DNA of 64,000 bases, taken from assembly GCF_017741935.1 (NCBI RefSeq), contig NZ_JAGHMH010000006.1:186001-250000 (forward strand). Direction: 5' to 3'. This DNA is from Rhizobium sp. 16-449-1b (GTDB lineage Bacteria > Pseudomonadota > Alphaproteobacteria > Rhizobiales > Rhizobiaceae). The first letter of the stretch is position 1; every line of letters starts with the position of its first letter. Under the pieces are notes generated by a model that searched no databases, was not told the origin of the DNA, and saw nothing but the letters and a program-made list of their open reading frames with translations. Shown piece by piece: positions 44,801 to 52,588 of the stretch. A program made the position numbers and the translations under genes.

Positions 44801-44944
44801 ATGCCTTACGAAATCCGCAAGGCCGACATTGCAGGCAAGGGCACCTATTACCGCCTGCGCATCACTGCCGGCTCAAAGGACGAAGCAGCCGCGATCTGCG
44901 AAAAGTACCGCGCGGCCGGCGGCTCCTGCCTGATTTCGAAGTAA
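41834..44944 (+). CDS. Large SPOR-domain membrane protein
   Basis: This 1036-residue protein is probably an inner-membrane cell-division factor. Residues 1-650 are a Pro/Ala/Glu-rich, disordered cytoplasmic part with near-tandem 18-nt repeats (YEPAQH/YEPTQH, from 42149) and AYQAP repeats. One helix follows (MKRMLAAAAAIVIFGGVAYA, about 653-672), then a periplasmic Ala/Pro-rich linker and a C-terminal SPOR domain (SYGVQIASLPSEAEAKKSY to the end) that binds denuded septal glycan. Such proteins recruit to the divisome. ATGs at 41834 and 41840 are both possible. It precedes nagZ. Confidence 0.85.
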   Translation: MSMADKQRAYDTRNDANLFADDDPLAELARIVGFEPRVAANTVEAAPRQEPAFNLEDELLREFERYDAPTAPAVVAHPIETAYAQPEPVVYAEPEPVTYDEPEPRYEPAQHYEPTQHYEQAPRYEAEPVHYEAPVVSERVEDEALPVIEQSSVIEQPDARAILSSADWAASVSRPAEPVSGGARDLIEELELSISAAPTPVQPAKAPQWSAASIRLPIANFHTSRREEPAAAPVAAPAPVAAAEPVAVAPRFEAPAAASFPAEIDRHEPSFVVEQPVAEPIVEPVVDHSAFDLAAAAKDGDVKADAALTEAVTEVDDIAFDIDDLLADVSQYPVTAREAAPVEVQPVAPVVHAPIPAPAYVPEPPVAVAPVAAAPVAPRYAPEPQPVAAKAAPDTEDPFAGHDFELDLEGIELELADLDFVEPVVAEEIEQPKPQPVAAPVAYQPAVRQPEPAAQPAPTPYQPSAPAQAYQAPAYQAPAYQAAAPVYRSPEPAAPSYRAPAPAVDTTEELPFDPSMISDAEYQMEAVEMHVPTLPPVEKHEPVPAMSDFDFDVDSEIANLLTPAKPVEAPAKPAQDIRARAQASVAAVASVARPQPSQPQAQSFDEFERALEEDFRRSVNEPVQQRRETVSEVQIQSASDAEDMSRARSMKRMLAAAAAIVIFGGVAYAGYSFLARDGGLGIATGEPRVIVADKDPVKVVPENPGGKTVPNQDKAVYDSVGGAATEAPKQKSLVSSDEQPVDVVQRTLTPETLPEDNDAPMPSMATPVGDTQDPRLLPNDTAIDTAAAAPSDASPSVSARKVRTMIVKPDGTLVAREEPAPEPAASSLPKPTSVQTQKIAAGGASASAPTIEQLASADIRSTPVEGATPTAKQTSENVLAKAAAATPDSVNPPVRAVTSTKTDTAPTPASRPGASALAPATAAPATAAPAPAAQAPKEVAAVPPAATQAQPTTAAPGSYGVQIASLPSEAEAKKSYASLSKKFGGVLAGMPYEIRKADIAGKGTYYRLRITAGSKDEAAAICEKYRAAGGSCLISK

Positions 44945-44964
44945 GGCTCGTAACTGAATGCTTG

Positions 44965-44994
44965 AGAGCGGCGGGGCAACCCGCCGCTCTTTTC
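44965..44994 (+). terminator. Rho-independent terminator of the SPOR gene
   Basis: A perfect 11-bp stem (AGAGCGGCGGG with CCCGCCGCTCT) with a 4-nt loop is followed by TTTT. Confidence 0.92.
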
Positions 44995-45082
44995 GTTTGT
45001 GGAGCTCCCTTTGTGCCCTTCTTTTTTGTGAATGGCAGTTGACGCTGCTCGCATTTCGCCAAGGCGTCTCTATGATTCGGGT

Positions 45083-46096
45083 ATGACCGAATCAAAAGCG
45101 ATGATCCTTGGCTGTAGCGGCCTTTCCCTGACGCCCGAAGAGAAGGCCTTCTACGCGGGCGAGCGCCCCTGGGGCTTCATCCTGTTCGGCCGCAATATTT
45201 CCGAACCGCAGCAGATATCGGACCTCGTGGCCGAGATGCGCGAAAGCGTCGGCTGGCACGCGCCCGTGCTGATCGATCAGGAGGGCGGTCGCGTCCAGCG
45301 CATCAGGCCACCGATCCTGCCGCACTATCCCTCCGGCCAGCAACTGGGCGACCTCTACAGAGAGGCCCCGGAAAAGGGCAAGCGCGCGGCCTGGCTGATG
45401 TCGCGCCTGCATGCCTTCGATCTTTCGAAGTTCGGCATCAACGTCGATTGCCTGCCCGTGCTGGATGTCCCCGTCGAAGGCAGCAGCAACGTCATCGGCA
45501 ACCGTGCCTATGGTATGGACCCGAAGACCGTGACCGACATGGGCATCGCCGCCTCCGAGGGCCTGAAGGCCGGCGGCGTGCTCTCGGTCATGAAGCACAT
45601 GCCCGGCCACGGCCGCGGCTTTGCCGATTCCCACCACGAGCTGCCGGTCGTCCGCGTCTCGCGCGAGGAACTGGAGGCCCATGACTTCCCGCCATTCATC
45701 GCCATGAAGGACGAACTGATGGCCATGACCTGCCATCTCGTTTTCACCGCGATCGACCCGGATAATCCGGCCACGACCTCGCGCAAGGTCATCGACGGGA
45801 TCATCCGCGAACACATCGGCTTCAAAGGCCTGTTGCTTTCCGATGATAGTTCGATGAACGCGCTGAGCGGCACACTTGGCGAGCGGGCGGCGAATATCAT
45901 TGCGGGCGGGTGCGATATCGTGCTGCATTGCAATGGTCATATGGATGAGATGCTTGAGGTGGTCGCCAACGTGCCGCTGCTGCAAGGTGGAGCGCTCGAG
46001 CGCGCCAAGCGCGTGGAGCAGGGGTTCCCGACGGTGGATGGCGCCGACGAGACGGCGATCCGCGCCGAATTCGATGCGATGTTTGCGACAGTCTGA
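45083..46096 (+). CDS. nagZ: Beta-N-acetylhexosaminidase (peptidoglycan recycling)
   Basis: This 337-residue family 3 glycosidase removes GlcNAc from recycled anhydro-muropeptides in the cytoplasm. The signature KHMPGHGRGFADSHHELPVV has the catalytic His, and SDDSSMNALSG contains the nucleophile Asp. The start is the ATG at 45083 (MTESKAM). It is 21 nt upstream of scpA, so it probably leads the scpAB and tat run, an order frequent in alphaproteobacteria. Confidence 0.94.
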   Translation: MTESKAMILGCSGLSLTPEEKAFYAGERPWGFILFGRNISEPQQISDLVAEMRESVGWHAPVLIDQEGGRVQRIRPPILPHYPSGQQLGDLYREAPEKGKRAAWLMSRLHAFDLSKFGINVDCLPVLDVPVEGSSNVIGNRAYGMDPKTVTDMGIAASEGLKAGGVLSVMKHMPGHGRGFADSHHELPVVRVSREELEAHDFPPFIAMKDELMAMTCHLVFTAIDPDNPATTSRKVIDGIIREHIGFKGLLLSDDSSMNALSGTLGERAANIIAGGCDIVLHCNGHMDEMLEVVANVPLLQGGALERAKRVEQGFPTVDGADETAIRAEFDAMFATV

Positions 46097-46117
46097 TCGC
46101 GAAAGGAACGAGACGAC

Positions 46118-46981
46118 GTGACGACGACTACAAAGGCTCAGGAGCGCCCGCAGACATCGGCAACGCCGATGGACAAGCTGTGGCAGGACGGCGGCGCCGA
46201 CCGCGCCTCGACCGATCCGGCGCTGTTGATCGATGTCGCCGGCTTCGAAGGCCCGCTCGACCTGTTGCTGCATCTCGCACGCACGCAGAAGGTCGATCTC
46301 TCCCGCATTTCCGTGTTGGCGCTTGCCGAGCAATATCTGCTGTTCATCGATAGCGCCCGCCGCATCCGCATCGAGCTCGCGGCCGACTATCTGGTCATGG
46401 CGGCATGGCTCGCCTACCTGAAGTCACGCCTGCTCATTCCGCAGCAGGTCAAGGACGACGGCCCCTCCGGTGAGGAAATGGCGGCGTCGCTGGCGTTTCG
46501 CCTGAAGCGCCTGGAAGCGATGCGCGAGGCGGCAGGCGGTCTGGTGAACCGCAATCGCCTCGGCCGCGATGTGCTTGCCCGTGGCGCGCCCGAACATATC
46601 CCCGACCGCCATCAATCAGCCTACGACGCCAGCCTCTACGATCTGCTGACCGCCTATGCCACGCTGCGCCAGCGCCAGGCGGTCACGCAGGTCACGATCG
46701 CGCGCCGCACGGTCTGGTCGCTCACCGAAGCACGCGAGCTGCTCACCCGGCTGATCGGCGAGATCGGCGACTGGACGGCGCTTGAGCAGCATATATTGAC
46801 CTACATGGTCTCGCCCGAGGACCGGGTGACGGCAATCGCCAGCGCCTTTGCCGCGTCGCTTGAGCTCGCACGTGAAGGCAAGATCGAAATCCGCCAGGAA
46901 GGTGTCTTCGAGCCGATCTACATGCGGCGCGGGCCAAATCATGCGACACTGCAGGTCGTGGAACAGGAGCTGCCGGCGTGA
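46118..46981 (+). CDS. scpA: Segregation and condensation protein A
   Basis: This 287-residue kleisin links Smc heads with ScpB in the chromosome-organising condensin. The N-terminal block GFEGPLDLLLHLARTQKVDLS and EQYLLFIDSARRIRIELAADYLVMAA are canonical. The GTG start at 46118 has AGGAA upstream; an ATG at residue 18 is an alternative. It overlaps scpB by GTGA, so the two are translationally coupled. Confidence 0.94.
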   Translation: MTTTTKAQERPQTSATPMDKLWQDGGADRASTDPALLIDVAGFEGPLDLLLHLARTQKVDLSRISVLALAEQYLLFIDSARRIRIELAADYLVMAAWLAYLKSRLLIPQQVKDDGPSGEEMAASLAFRLKRLEAMREAAGGLVNRNRLGRDVLARGAPEHIPDRHQSAYDASLYDLLTAYATLRQRQAVTQVTIARRTVWSLTEARELLTRLIGEIGDWTALEQHILTYMVSPEDRVTAIASAFAASLELAREGKIEIRQEGVFEPIYMRRGPNHATLQVVEQELPA

Positions 46982-47709
46982 GCGATCTGGACGACACCGA
47001 TCTGGAAAATGGCGACGCCGAGCGCGACAACGAACGCACCGGCGACGACACCGTCCAAGACGAGAGCGAGGCCGCGCGCATCGCCGAGGCCTTGGTCTTC
47101 GCCTCCGCCCAGCCTGTGTCGGAAGCCTTCATCAGCGATCGCCTGCCGAAAGCGTTCGACGTACGCGCCATCATGCTGCGGCTGCAGGAAGAATACGCCC
47201 ATCGCGGCGTCAATCTGGTCAGGGTCGACGATGCCTGGGCGTTCCGCACCGCCGCCGACCTCTCATTCGTCATCCGCCGAGATGAAAACGAGGTGCGCAA
47301 GCTCTCGCGCGCCGCACTCGAGGTTCTCGCCATCATCGCCTATCACCAGCCGGTGACGCGCGCCGAGATCGAGGACATCCGAGGCGTGCAGACCTCGCGC
47401 GGCACGCTGGATGTGCTGATGGAAGCCGGTTGGGTGCGTTTCCGCGGCCGCCGCCGCACGCCGGGGCGTCCTGTTACTCTCGGCACCACCCGCGACTTCC
47501 TCGATCATTTTGGGCTCGAAGAATTGCGCGACCTGCCTGGTATCGAGGAGTTGAAGGGGGCCGGGCTGCTCTCCGGCCGCATCCCGGCCAATTTCAACAT
47601 TCCGTCGCCGTCGATGAACGACGAGCTGACCGAAGACGAAGACCCAATCACGCAGATGGATCTCGAGGAACTGGGCCTTCTGGCGCCCGGCGGCGCGTCC
47701 GAGGAATAG
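46978..47709 (+). CDS. scpB: Segregation and condensation protein B
   Basis: This 243-residue protein contains two winged-helix domains (RIAEALVFASAQPVSEAFI, then LEVLAIIAYHQPVTRAEIEDI) and the family-typical RGRRRTPGRPVTLGTT followed by FLDHFGL. It binds ScpA and Smc. The start is GTG at 46978 within the scpA stop. The tat operon begins 187 nt downstream. Confidence 0.95.
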   Translation: MSDLDDTDLENGDAERDNERTGDDTVQDESEAARIAEALVFASAQPVSEAFISDRLPKAFDVRAIMLRLQEEYAHRGVNLVRVDDAWAFRTAADLSFVIRRDENEVRKLSRAALEVLAIIAYHQPVTRAEIEDIRGVQTSRGTLDVLMEAGWVRFRGRRRTPGRPVTLGTTRDFLDHFGLEELRDLPGIEELKGAGLLSGRIPANFNIPSPSMNDELTEDEDPITQMDLEELGLLAPGGASEE

Positions 47710-47895
47710 CCGGCTCCGTGTCTTTGTTTCGCCACTGGAAGCGAAAACAATTGTCTTCACGACTTTTCGACCGGGGACTATCTTGTCACGATGGTCGATA
47801 CCGTGACATTAAGCGTCTATCTACGGGGAATTAGATGTTGGATTTGATGTCGGGTATTCTTACATCAATAGAGCATCACAACAGGAGTTAGCGTA

Positions 47896-48105
47896 ATGGG
47901 TTCTTTTAGCATGTGGCACTGGCTGATCGTTCTGGTCATCGTGCTGTTGCTTTTCGGTCGCGGCAAGATTCCGGAACTGATGGGCGATGTTGCCAAGGGC
48001 ATCAAGAGCTTCAAGAAGGGCATGAACGACGAGGACGCGCCCGAAGCTTCGAGCACGACCACCGCAGGCAAGACCGTCGATCACAAGGCCGACGAAACGA
48101 AGTAA
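47896..48105 (+). CDS. tatA: Sec-independent translocase subunit TatA
   Basis: This 69-residue protein has one membrane helix ([20 protein letters not shown]), the [12 protein letters not shown] hinge, and an amphipathic helix ([12 protein letters not shown]). TatA forms the pore that lets folded proteins such as the cpdB product cross the membrane. AGGAG precedes the ATG. It heads tatABC. Confidence 0.96.
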   Translation: MGSFSMWHWLIVLVIVLLLFGRGKIPELMGDVAKGIKSFKKGMNDEDAPEASSTTTAGKTVDHKADETK

Positions 48106-48153
48106 CCACGTCCGGGCAGCGCCGCCCCCGCGTTTCCCGTTCAGGAGCCTTGA

Positions 48154-48822
48154 ATGTTCGATATTGGCTGGACCGAGCTGCTTGTCATCGCGGTCGTATT
48201 GATTGTCGTGGTGGGTCCCAAGGATCTGCCCCCGATGCTTCGTGCTTTCGGCAAGATGACGCAGCGCGCCCGCAAGGTCGCCGGTGAATTCCGTGCCCAG
48301 TTCGACGAGGCGCTGCGCGAAGCCGATATGGACGACGTGCGCCAGACGCTGAGCGACGCGCAGAAGCTCAATCCCGTCAACACACTGCGCGAGGCAATGA
48401 ACCCGCTTCGCCAGATGGGCAACGAGATCAAGGCCGATCTTCAGCGCTCGACAACGGTCGATAGCAAGACGGAAGCGCCGCTCGGCTTGATGCCGGCGCC
48501 CGAGGTCGCACCGACCGAGACGCCCGCAGTCATGCCGGCTCCGACGCCGGTGCCATCAGCATCGGCTGCCGTGCCCGAGGCTGCGGCGGCGAAGCCCGCT
48601 CGCAAGCCTCGCGCCAAGGCCGCCGACAAGGCGGACGCTGTTGCCGCCGTCGCGGTGACGCCGGCCGAAAAGCCGAAGCGTGCTGCTGCAAAGGCGGCTC
48701 CGGCAAGCGCTGCGCCAGCCAAGGCTGCTCCCGCAAAGAAGACGGCCGCCGCCAAACCGGCCGCTGTCGCCACGGCCGCGCCGAAGAAGCCGGCGGCGAA
48801 GAAAAAGAAAGATGAAGCATGA
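48154..48822 (+). CDS. tatB: Sec-independent translocase subunit TatB
   Basis: This 222-residue protein has the TatB helix (MFDIGWTELLVIAVVLIVVV), the GPKDLPPMLRAFGKM hinge and a long amphipathic helix. From about residue 110 it has a Lys/Ala/Pro-rich tail of about 110 residues (repeats such as KKPAAKKKK). Such tails are common in rhizobial TatB. It recognises twin-arginine signals with TatC. It ends overlapping the tatC start. Confidence 0.95.
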   Translation: MFDIGWTELLVIAVVLIVVVGPKDLPPMLRAFGKMTQRARKVAGEFRAQFDEALREADMDDVRQTLSDAQKLNPVNTLREAMNPLRQMGNEIKADLQRSTTVDSKTEAPLGLMPAPEVAPTETPAVMPAPTPVPSASAAVPEAAAAKPARKPRAKAADKADAVAAVAVTPAEKPKRAAAKAAPASAAPAKAAPAKKTAAAKPAAVATAAPKKPAAKKKKDEA

Positions 48823-49646
48823 GCGGTGATATCGAAGACAAGCCGCAGCCGTTGATCGAGCACCTGATGGAGCTGCGCACGCGGCTCATGTGGTCGATCG
48901 GCGCCTTCTTCGCTGCCTTCATCGTCTGCTTCATTTTCGCCAAGCATCTCTTCAATGCGCTGGTCTTCCCCTACAAATGGGCGGTCCAGTGGGCGCATCT
49001 CGATGTCTCCAAGGCGCAGCTCATCTACACCGCGCCGCAGGAGTTCTTCTTCACCCAGGTGAAGGTGGCCATGTTCGGCGGTCTCGTGATCGCATTCCCG
49101 ATCATCGCCGCGCAGATCTACAAGTTCGTGGCTCCTGGCCTCTACAAGAACGAGCGCTCGGCCTTCCTGCCGTTCCTGATCGCCTCTCCGATCCTGTTCC
49201 TGATGGGTGCGGCACTCGTCTATTTCTTCTTCACGCCGATGGTCATGTGGTTCTTCCTGACCATGCAGCAGGCGCCGGGCGAGGGCGACGTCGCCATCTC
49301 GCTCCTGCCGAAGGTCTCGGAATATCTCAGCCTCATCATGACGCTGGTCTTCTCCTTCGGCCTGGTCTTCCAGCTTCCCGTCATCACCACGCTGCTTGCC
49401 CGTGTCGGCCTGCTGACGTCGGACTGGCTGCGTGAAAAGCGCAAGTTCGCGATCGTGCTGGCCTTCGTCGTAGCCGCCGTGCTGACACCGCCCGATCCGA
49501 TGTCCCAGATCGGCCTTGCGCTGCCGACCATCATTCTCTACGAGATTGCCATCTACGCGGCGCGACTCGTGGAACGCCAGCGTGCTCGCGATGCGGCCAC
49601 CGAGGCTGAAGGGTCCCAGGACGTTGCCAAGACGGACAACGTCTAG
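48819..49646 (+). CDS. tatC: Sec-independent translocase subunit TatC
   Basis: This 275-residue polytopic protein has six helices. The first cytoplasmic block LIEHLMELRTRLMWSI and the AFLPFLIASPILFLMGAALVYF and DPMSQIGLALPTIILYE blocks are signature TatC segments. It forms the receptor for Tat signals. It overlaps tatB by ATGA. Confidence 0.96.
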   Translation: MSGDIEDKPQPLIEHLMELRTRLMWSIGAFFAAFIVCFIFAKHLFNALVFPYKWAVQWAHLDVSKAQLIYTAPQEFFFTQVKVAMFGGLVIAFPIIAAQIYKFVAPGLYKNERSAFLPFLIASPILFLMGAALVYFFFTPMVMWFFLTMQQAPGEGDVAISLLPKVSEYLSLIMTLVFSFGLVFQLPVITTLLARVGLLTSDWLREKRKFAIVLAFVVAAVLTPPDPMSQIGLALPTIILYEIAIYAARLVERQRARDAATEAEGSQDVAKTDNV

Positions 49647-49743
49647 CGTCACCGCAATTCCTCGATGAGCGCTTTCCAATATCCGGTCGAGGCCCGGTCA
49701 GGCTTTGGCCGGGTCATCCTTTTTGTAACGACCTGGAACGACG

Positions 49744-51027
49744 ATGCTCGATATCAAATGGATCCGTGAGAATCCCGAAGCCCTCGACGCGGCACTTGCC
49801 AAGCGTGGTGCCGAGCCCCTGTCCGAAAGCCTGATCGCGCTCGACGAGAAGCGCCGCACGGCCGTTCAGAAGGTCCAGGACATGCTGTCCCGCCGCAACG
49901 CCGCCTCCAAGGAGATCGGTGCTGCCATGGCGCAGAAGAACACCGAGCTGGCCGAGAAGCTGAAGGCCGAGGTCGCCGACCTCAAGGTCCTGCTGCCGGC
50001 CGCCGAAGAAGATGATCGCGCCTTCTCCGAAGAGCTGAACGACGCCCTTTCGCGCATCCCCAACGTTCCCCATGACGACGTCCCCGTCGGCAAGGACGAG
50101 GCCGACAACGTTGTCACCCGGGTGACCGGCGAGAAGCCGCGTTGGAACCATACGCCGAAGGAGCACTACGAAATCGGCGAAGCCCTCGGCTACATGGATT
50201 TCGAAACCGCCGCCAAGCTCTCCGGCTCGCGCTTCACCGTATTGACCGGCCCGCTGGCAAGGCTTGAACGGGCGCTCGGCCAGTTCATGATCGACCTGCA
50301 CACCAGCGAGCACGGCTACACCGAAGTGAGCTCGCCGCTGATGGTGCGCGACGAGGCGGTCTTCGGTGTGGGGCAGCTACCGAAGTTCGCCGAGGACATG
50401 TTTCGCACGACGGACGGCCGCTGGCTGATCCCGACGGCAGAAGTCACGCTCACCAACCTCGTGCGCGAACAAATCCTCGAGCATGACAAGCTGCCGCTGC
50501 GCTTCACCGCGCTCACCCCGTCCTTCCGCTCGGAAGCAGGTTCGGCCGGCCGCGACACCCGCGGCATGCTGCGCCAGCACCAGTTCTGGAAGTGCGAGCT
50601 GGTTTCGATCACCGACGCCGAAAGCTCGATCGCCGAGCATGAGCGCATGACGGCTTGCGCCGAGGAAGTGCTGAAGCGTCTCGGCCTGCATTTCCGCACG
50701 CTGACGCTCTGCACCGGCGACATGGGCTTCGGTTCGCGCAAGACCTACGATCTCGAGGTCTGGCTGCCCGGTCAGAACACCTACCGTGAAATCTCGTCCT
50801 GCTCGGTCTGCGGCGATTTCCAGGCGCGGCGCATGAACACGCGCTATCGCGGCAAGGAAGACAAGACCAACCGCTTCGTTCACACGCTGAACGGCTCCGG
50901 CACCGCCGTTGGCCGCTGCCTGATCGCGGTTCTGGAAAACTATCTGAACGAGGATGGTTCTGTGACCATCCCCGACGTGTTGGTACCCTACATGGGCGGC
51001 CTGACGAAGATCGAAAAGGCGGCTTGA
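49744..51027 (+). CDS. serS: Seryl-tRNA synthetase
   Basis: This 427-residue class II synthetase has an N-terminal coiled-coil arm (residues about 30-100), motif 2 ([20 protein letters not shown]) and motif 3 ([17 protein letters not shown]). A weak hairpin, CCCGG (49693) to CCGGG (49713), lies before it. surE follows 4 nt after the stop, so they are cotranscribed. Confidence 0.96.
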   Translation: MLDIKWIRENPEALDAALAKRGAEPLSESLIALDEKRRTAVQKVQDMLSRRNAASKEIGAAMAQKNTELAEKLKAEVADLKVLLPAAEEDDRAFSEELNDALSRIPNVPHDDVPVGKDEADNVVTRVTGEKPRWNHTPKEHYEIGEALGYMDFETAAKLSGSRFTVLTGPLARLERALGQFMIDLHTSEHGYTEVSSPLMVRDEAVFGVGQLPKFAEDMFRTTDGRWLIPTAEVTLTNLVREQILEHDKLPLRFTALTPSFRSEAGSAGRDTRGMLRQHQFWKCELVSITDAESSIAEHERMTACAEEVLKRLGLHFRTLTLCTGDMGFGSRKTYDLEVWLPGQNTYREISSCSVCGDFQARRMNTRYRGKEDKTNRFVHTLNGSGTAVGRCLIAVLENYLNEDGSVTIPDVLVPYMGGLTKIEKAA

Positions 51028-51031
51028 GACC

Positions 51032-51799
51032 ATGCGCATTCTGCTTACCAACGACGACGGCATTCACGCGGAAGGCCTTGCGGCGCTGGAGCGGATTGCG
51101 CGCACACTCTCCGACGACGTCTGGATCGTCGCGCCCGAGACCGACCAGAGCGGTCTTGCGCATTCGCTGAGCCTGTCGGAGCCGCTGCGTCTGCGCAAGA
51201 TCTCCGACAAGCACTTCGCGCTGCGCGGCACGCCGACCGATTGCGTCATCATGGGCATCAAGCAGGTGATGGAGATCAAGCCCGATCTCGTGCTGTCAGG
51301 CGTCAATGCCGGCTCGAACGTGGCTGACGATGTCACCTATTCGGGCACGATCGCCGGCGCCATCGAAGGCACGATGCAGGGCGTGCGCTCCTTTGCGTTG
51401 AGCCAGGCTTACATTCGCGAAGGCGACCAGCGCATCCTTCCCTGGGAAGTCTGCGAGACGCATGCGCCGGCGCTGCTGCAAAAACTGATGTCGGTCGATC
51501 TCCCCGAGGGCACCTTCCTCAATCTCAACTTCCCGAACTGCGCTCCTGATGAAGTCGAGGGCACGGAAGTGACCGCGCAGGGAAAGCTCGCCTTCAATCT
51601 GGAGGTCGACGCCCGCGCCGACGGTCGTGGCTTTCCCTACTATTGGCTGAAGTTCGGCGAGCGCGCCGGCGCCTTCGTTGACGGCGCCGATGTCAACGCG
51701 CTCAAGAATAGAAAGATTTCGGTAACGCCTTTGAAACTGGATCTGACCGATTATTCCGTACAGGACCGCGTGGCGCGGGCGCTTTCGGGTACGGAGTAA
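51032..51799 (+). CDS. surE: 5'/3'-nucleotidase SurE
   Basis: This 255-residue metal-dependent nucleotidase removes phosphate from nucleoside monophosphates. The metal site is LLTNDDGI at the N-terminus, followed by [22 protein letters not shown]. In gammaproteobacteria surE, pcm and nlpD are also adjacent, so this order is old. It lies in serS-surE-pcm, with 6 nt to pcm. Confidence 0.94.
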   Translation: MRILLTNDDGIHAEGLAALERIARTLSDDVWIVAPETDQSGLAHSLSLSEPLRLRKISDKHFALRGTPTDCVIMGIKQVMEIKPDLVLSGVNAGSNVADDVTYSGTIAGAIEGTMQGVRSFALSQAYIREGDQRILPWEVCETHAPALLQKLMSVDLPEGTFLNLNFPNCAPDEVEGTEVTAQGKLAFNLEVDARADGRGFPYYWLKFGERAGAFVDGADVNALKNRKISVTPLKLDLTDYSVQDRVARALSGTE

Positions 51800-51805
51800 A
51801 TCGCA

Positions 51806-52459
51806 TTGGCGGCACGTCTGGTGGAGAAGGAAGAGTTTGCGGCACTCGTTTTGAGGCTGCGGGCCGAAGGCGTGTCCGATCTTGATCTGCTGACGGCGGT
51901 CGAGCAGGCGCCGCGCTCACTCTTCGTCCCGCCGCAGTTCGCCGAGCAGGCCTATTCCAGCCGCACCATCCCGATCGAATGCGGCTCCTTCCTCGAAGGA
52001 GTCGATTTCGCCGTCCGCGTCCTGCATCACCTGAGAGTGAAGCCCGGCCAGCGTGTGCTGGAAGTGGGCACCGGCAGCGGCTTCATGACGGCCGTAATCG
52101 CTCGCATGGCCGAGCGCGTGCTCACCATCGACCGCTACAAGACGCTGACCACAAACGCCCAGAAGCGTTTCGAGACGCTCGGCATCCGCAACATCATCGT
52201 TCGTCAGGCCGATGGCAGCGCCGGCCTGCAGGGCGAGGGTACCTTCGACCGTATCCTTGTTACCGCCGCCTTCGAGAGCATGCCGCGCTTCTATGCCGAC
52301 CAGCTGGTTTCCGGCGGTTCGATGATCGCGCCGTTGATCATCTCCGAGACCGAATGTCGCCTCGTGCGCCTGACCAAGACCGGCAGCCGCTTCGAACGCG
52401 AGGAGCTATTTAACTCCCCATACCTGCCGATTGTTCCGCGCGTCGCCTCGCAACTCTGA
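51806..52459 (+). CDS. pcm: Protein-L-isoaspartate O-methyltransferase
   Basis: This 217-residue SAM enzyme repairs isoaspartyl residues in damaged proteins. It contains ERSLFVP-like RSLFVPPQFAEQAYSS, the SAM loop VLEVGTGSGFMTAVIA and the GGSMIAPL segment. The start is TTG at 51806, with GGAG 10 nt upstream; no nearer ATG fits. It is the third gene of serS-surE-pcm. Confidence 0.92.
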   Translation: MAARLVEKEEFAALVLRLRAEGVSDLDLLTAVEQAPRSLFVPPQFAEQAYSSRTIPIECGSFLEGVDFAVRVLHHLRVKPGQRVLEVGTGSGFMTAVIARMAERVLTIDRYKTLTTNAQKRFETLGIRNIIVRQADGSAGLQGEGTFDRILVTAAFESMPRFYADQLVSGGSMIAPLIISETECRLVRLTKTGSRFEREELFNSPYLPIVPRVASQL

Positions 52460-52588
52460 TCGCGTCGTCGCTATGGTTAGCGATTTGTCAAAAAACGCAA
52501 GCTGATGTTTCCGCCTTAACCGGTTGGTAATGCTAACGCGCTTTAATCATACCCACAAATGGTTGCGTTATTCAGTGGGTCGAGTGTC

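Noticed and set aside
49735..49760. GGAAC before serS as a stress promoter
   Set aside because: It is only a few bases from the start codon and has no CGTT at the right spacing.
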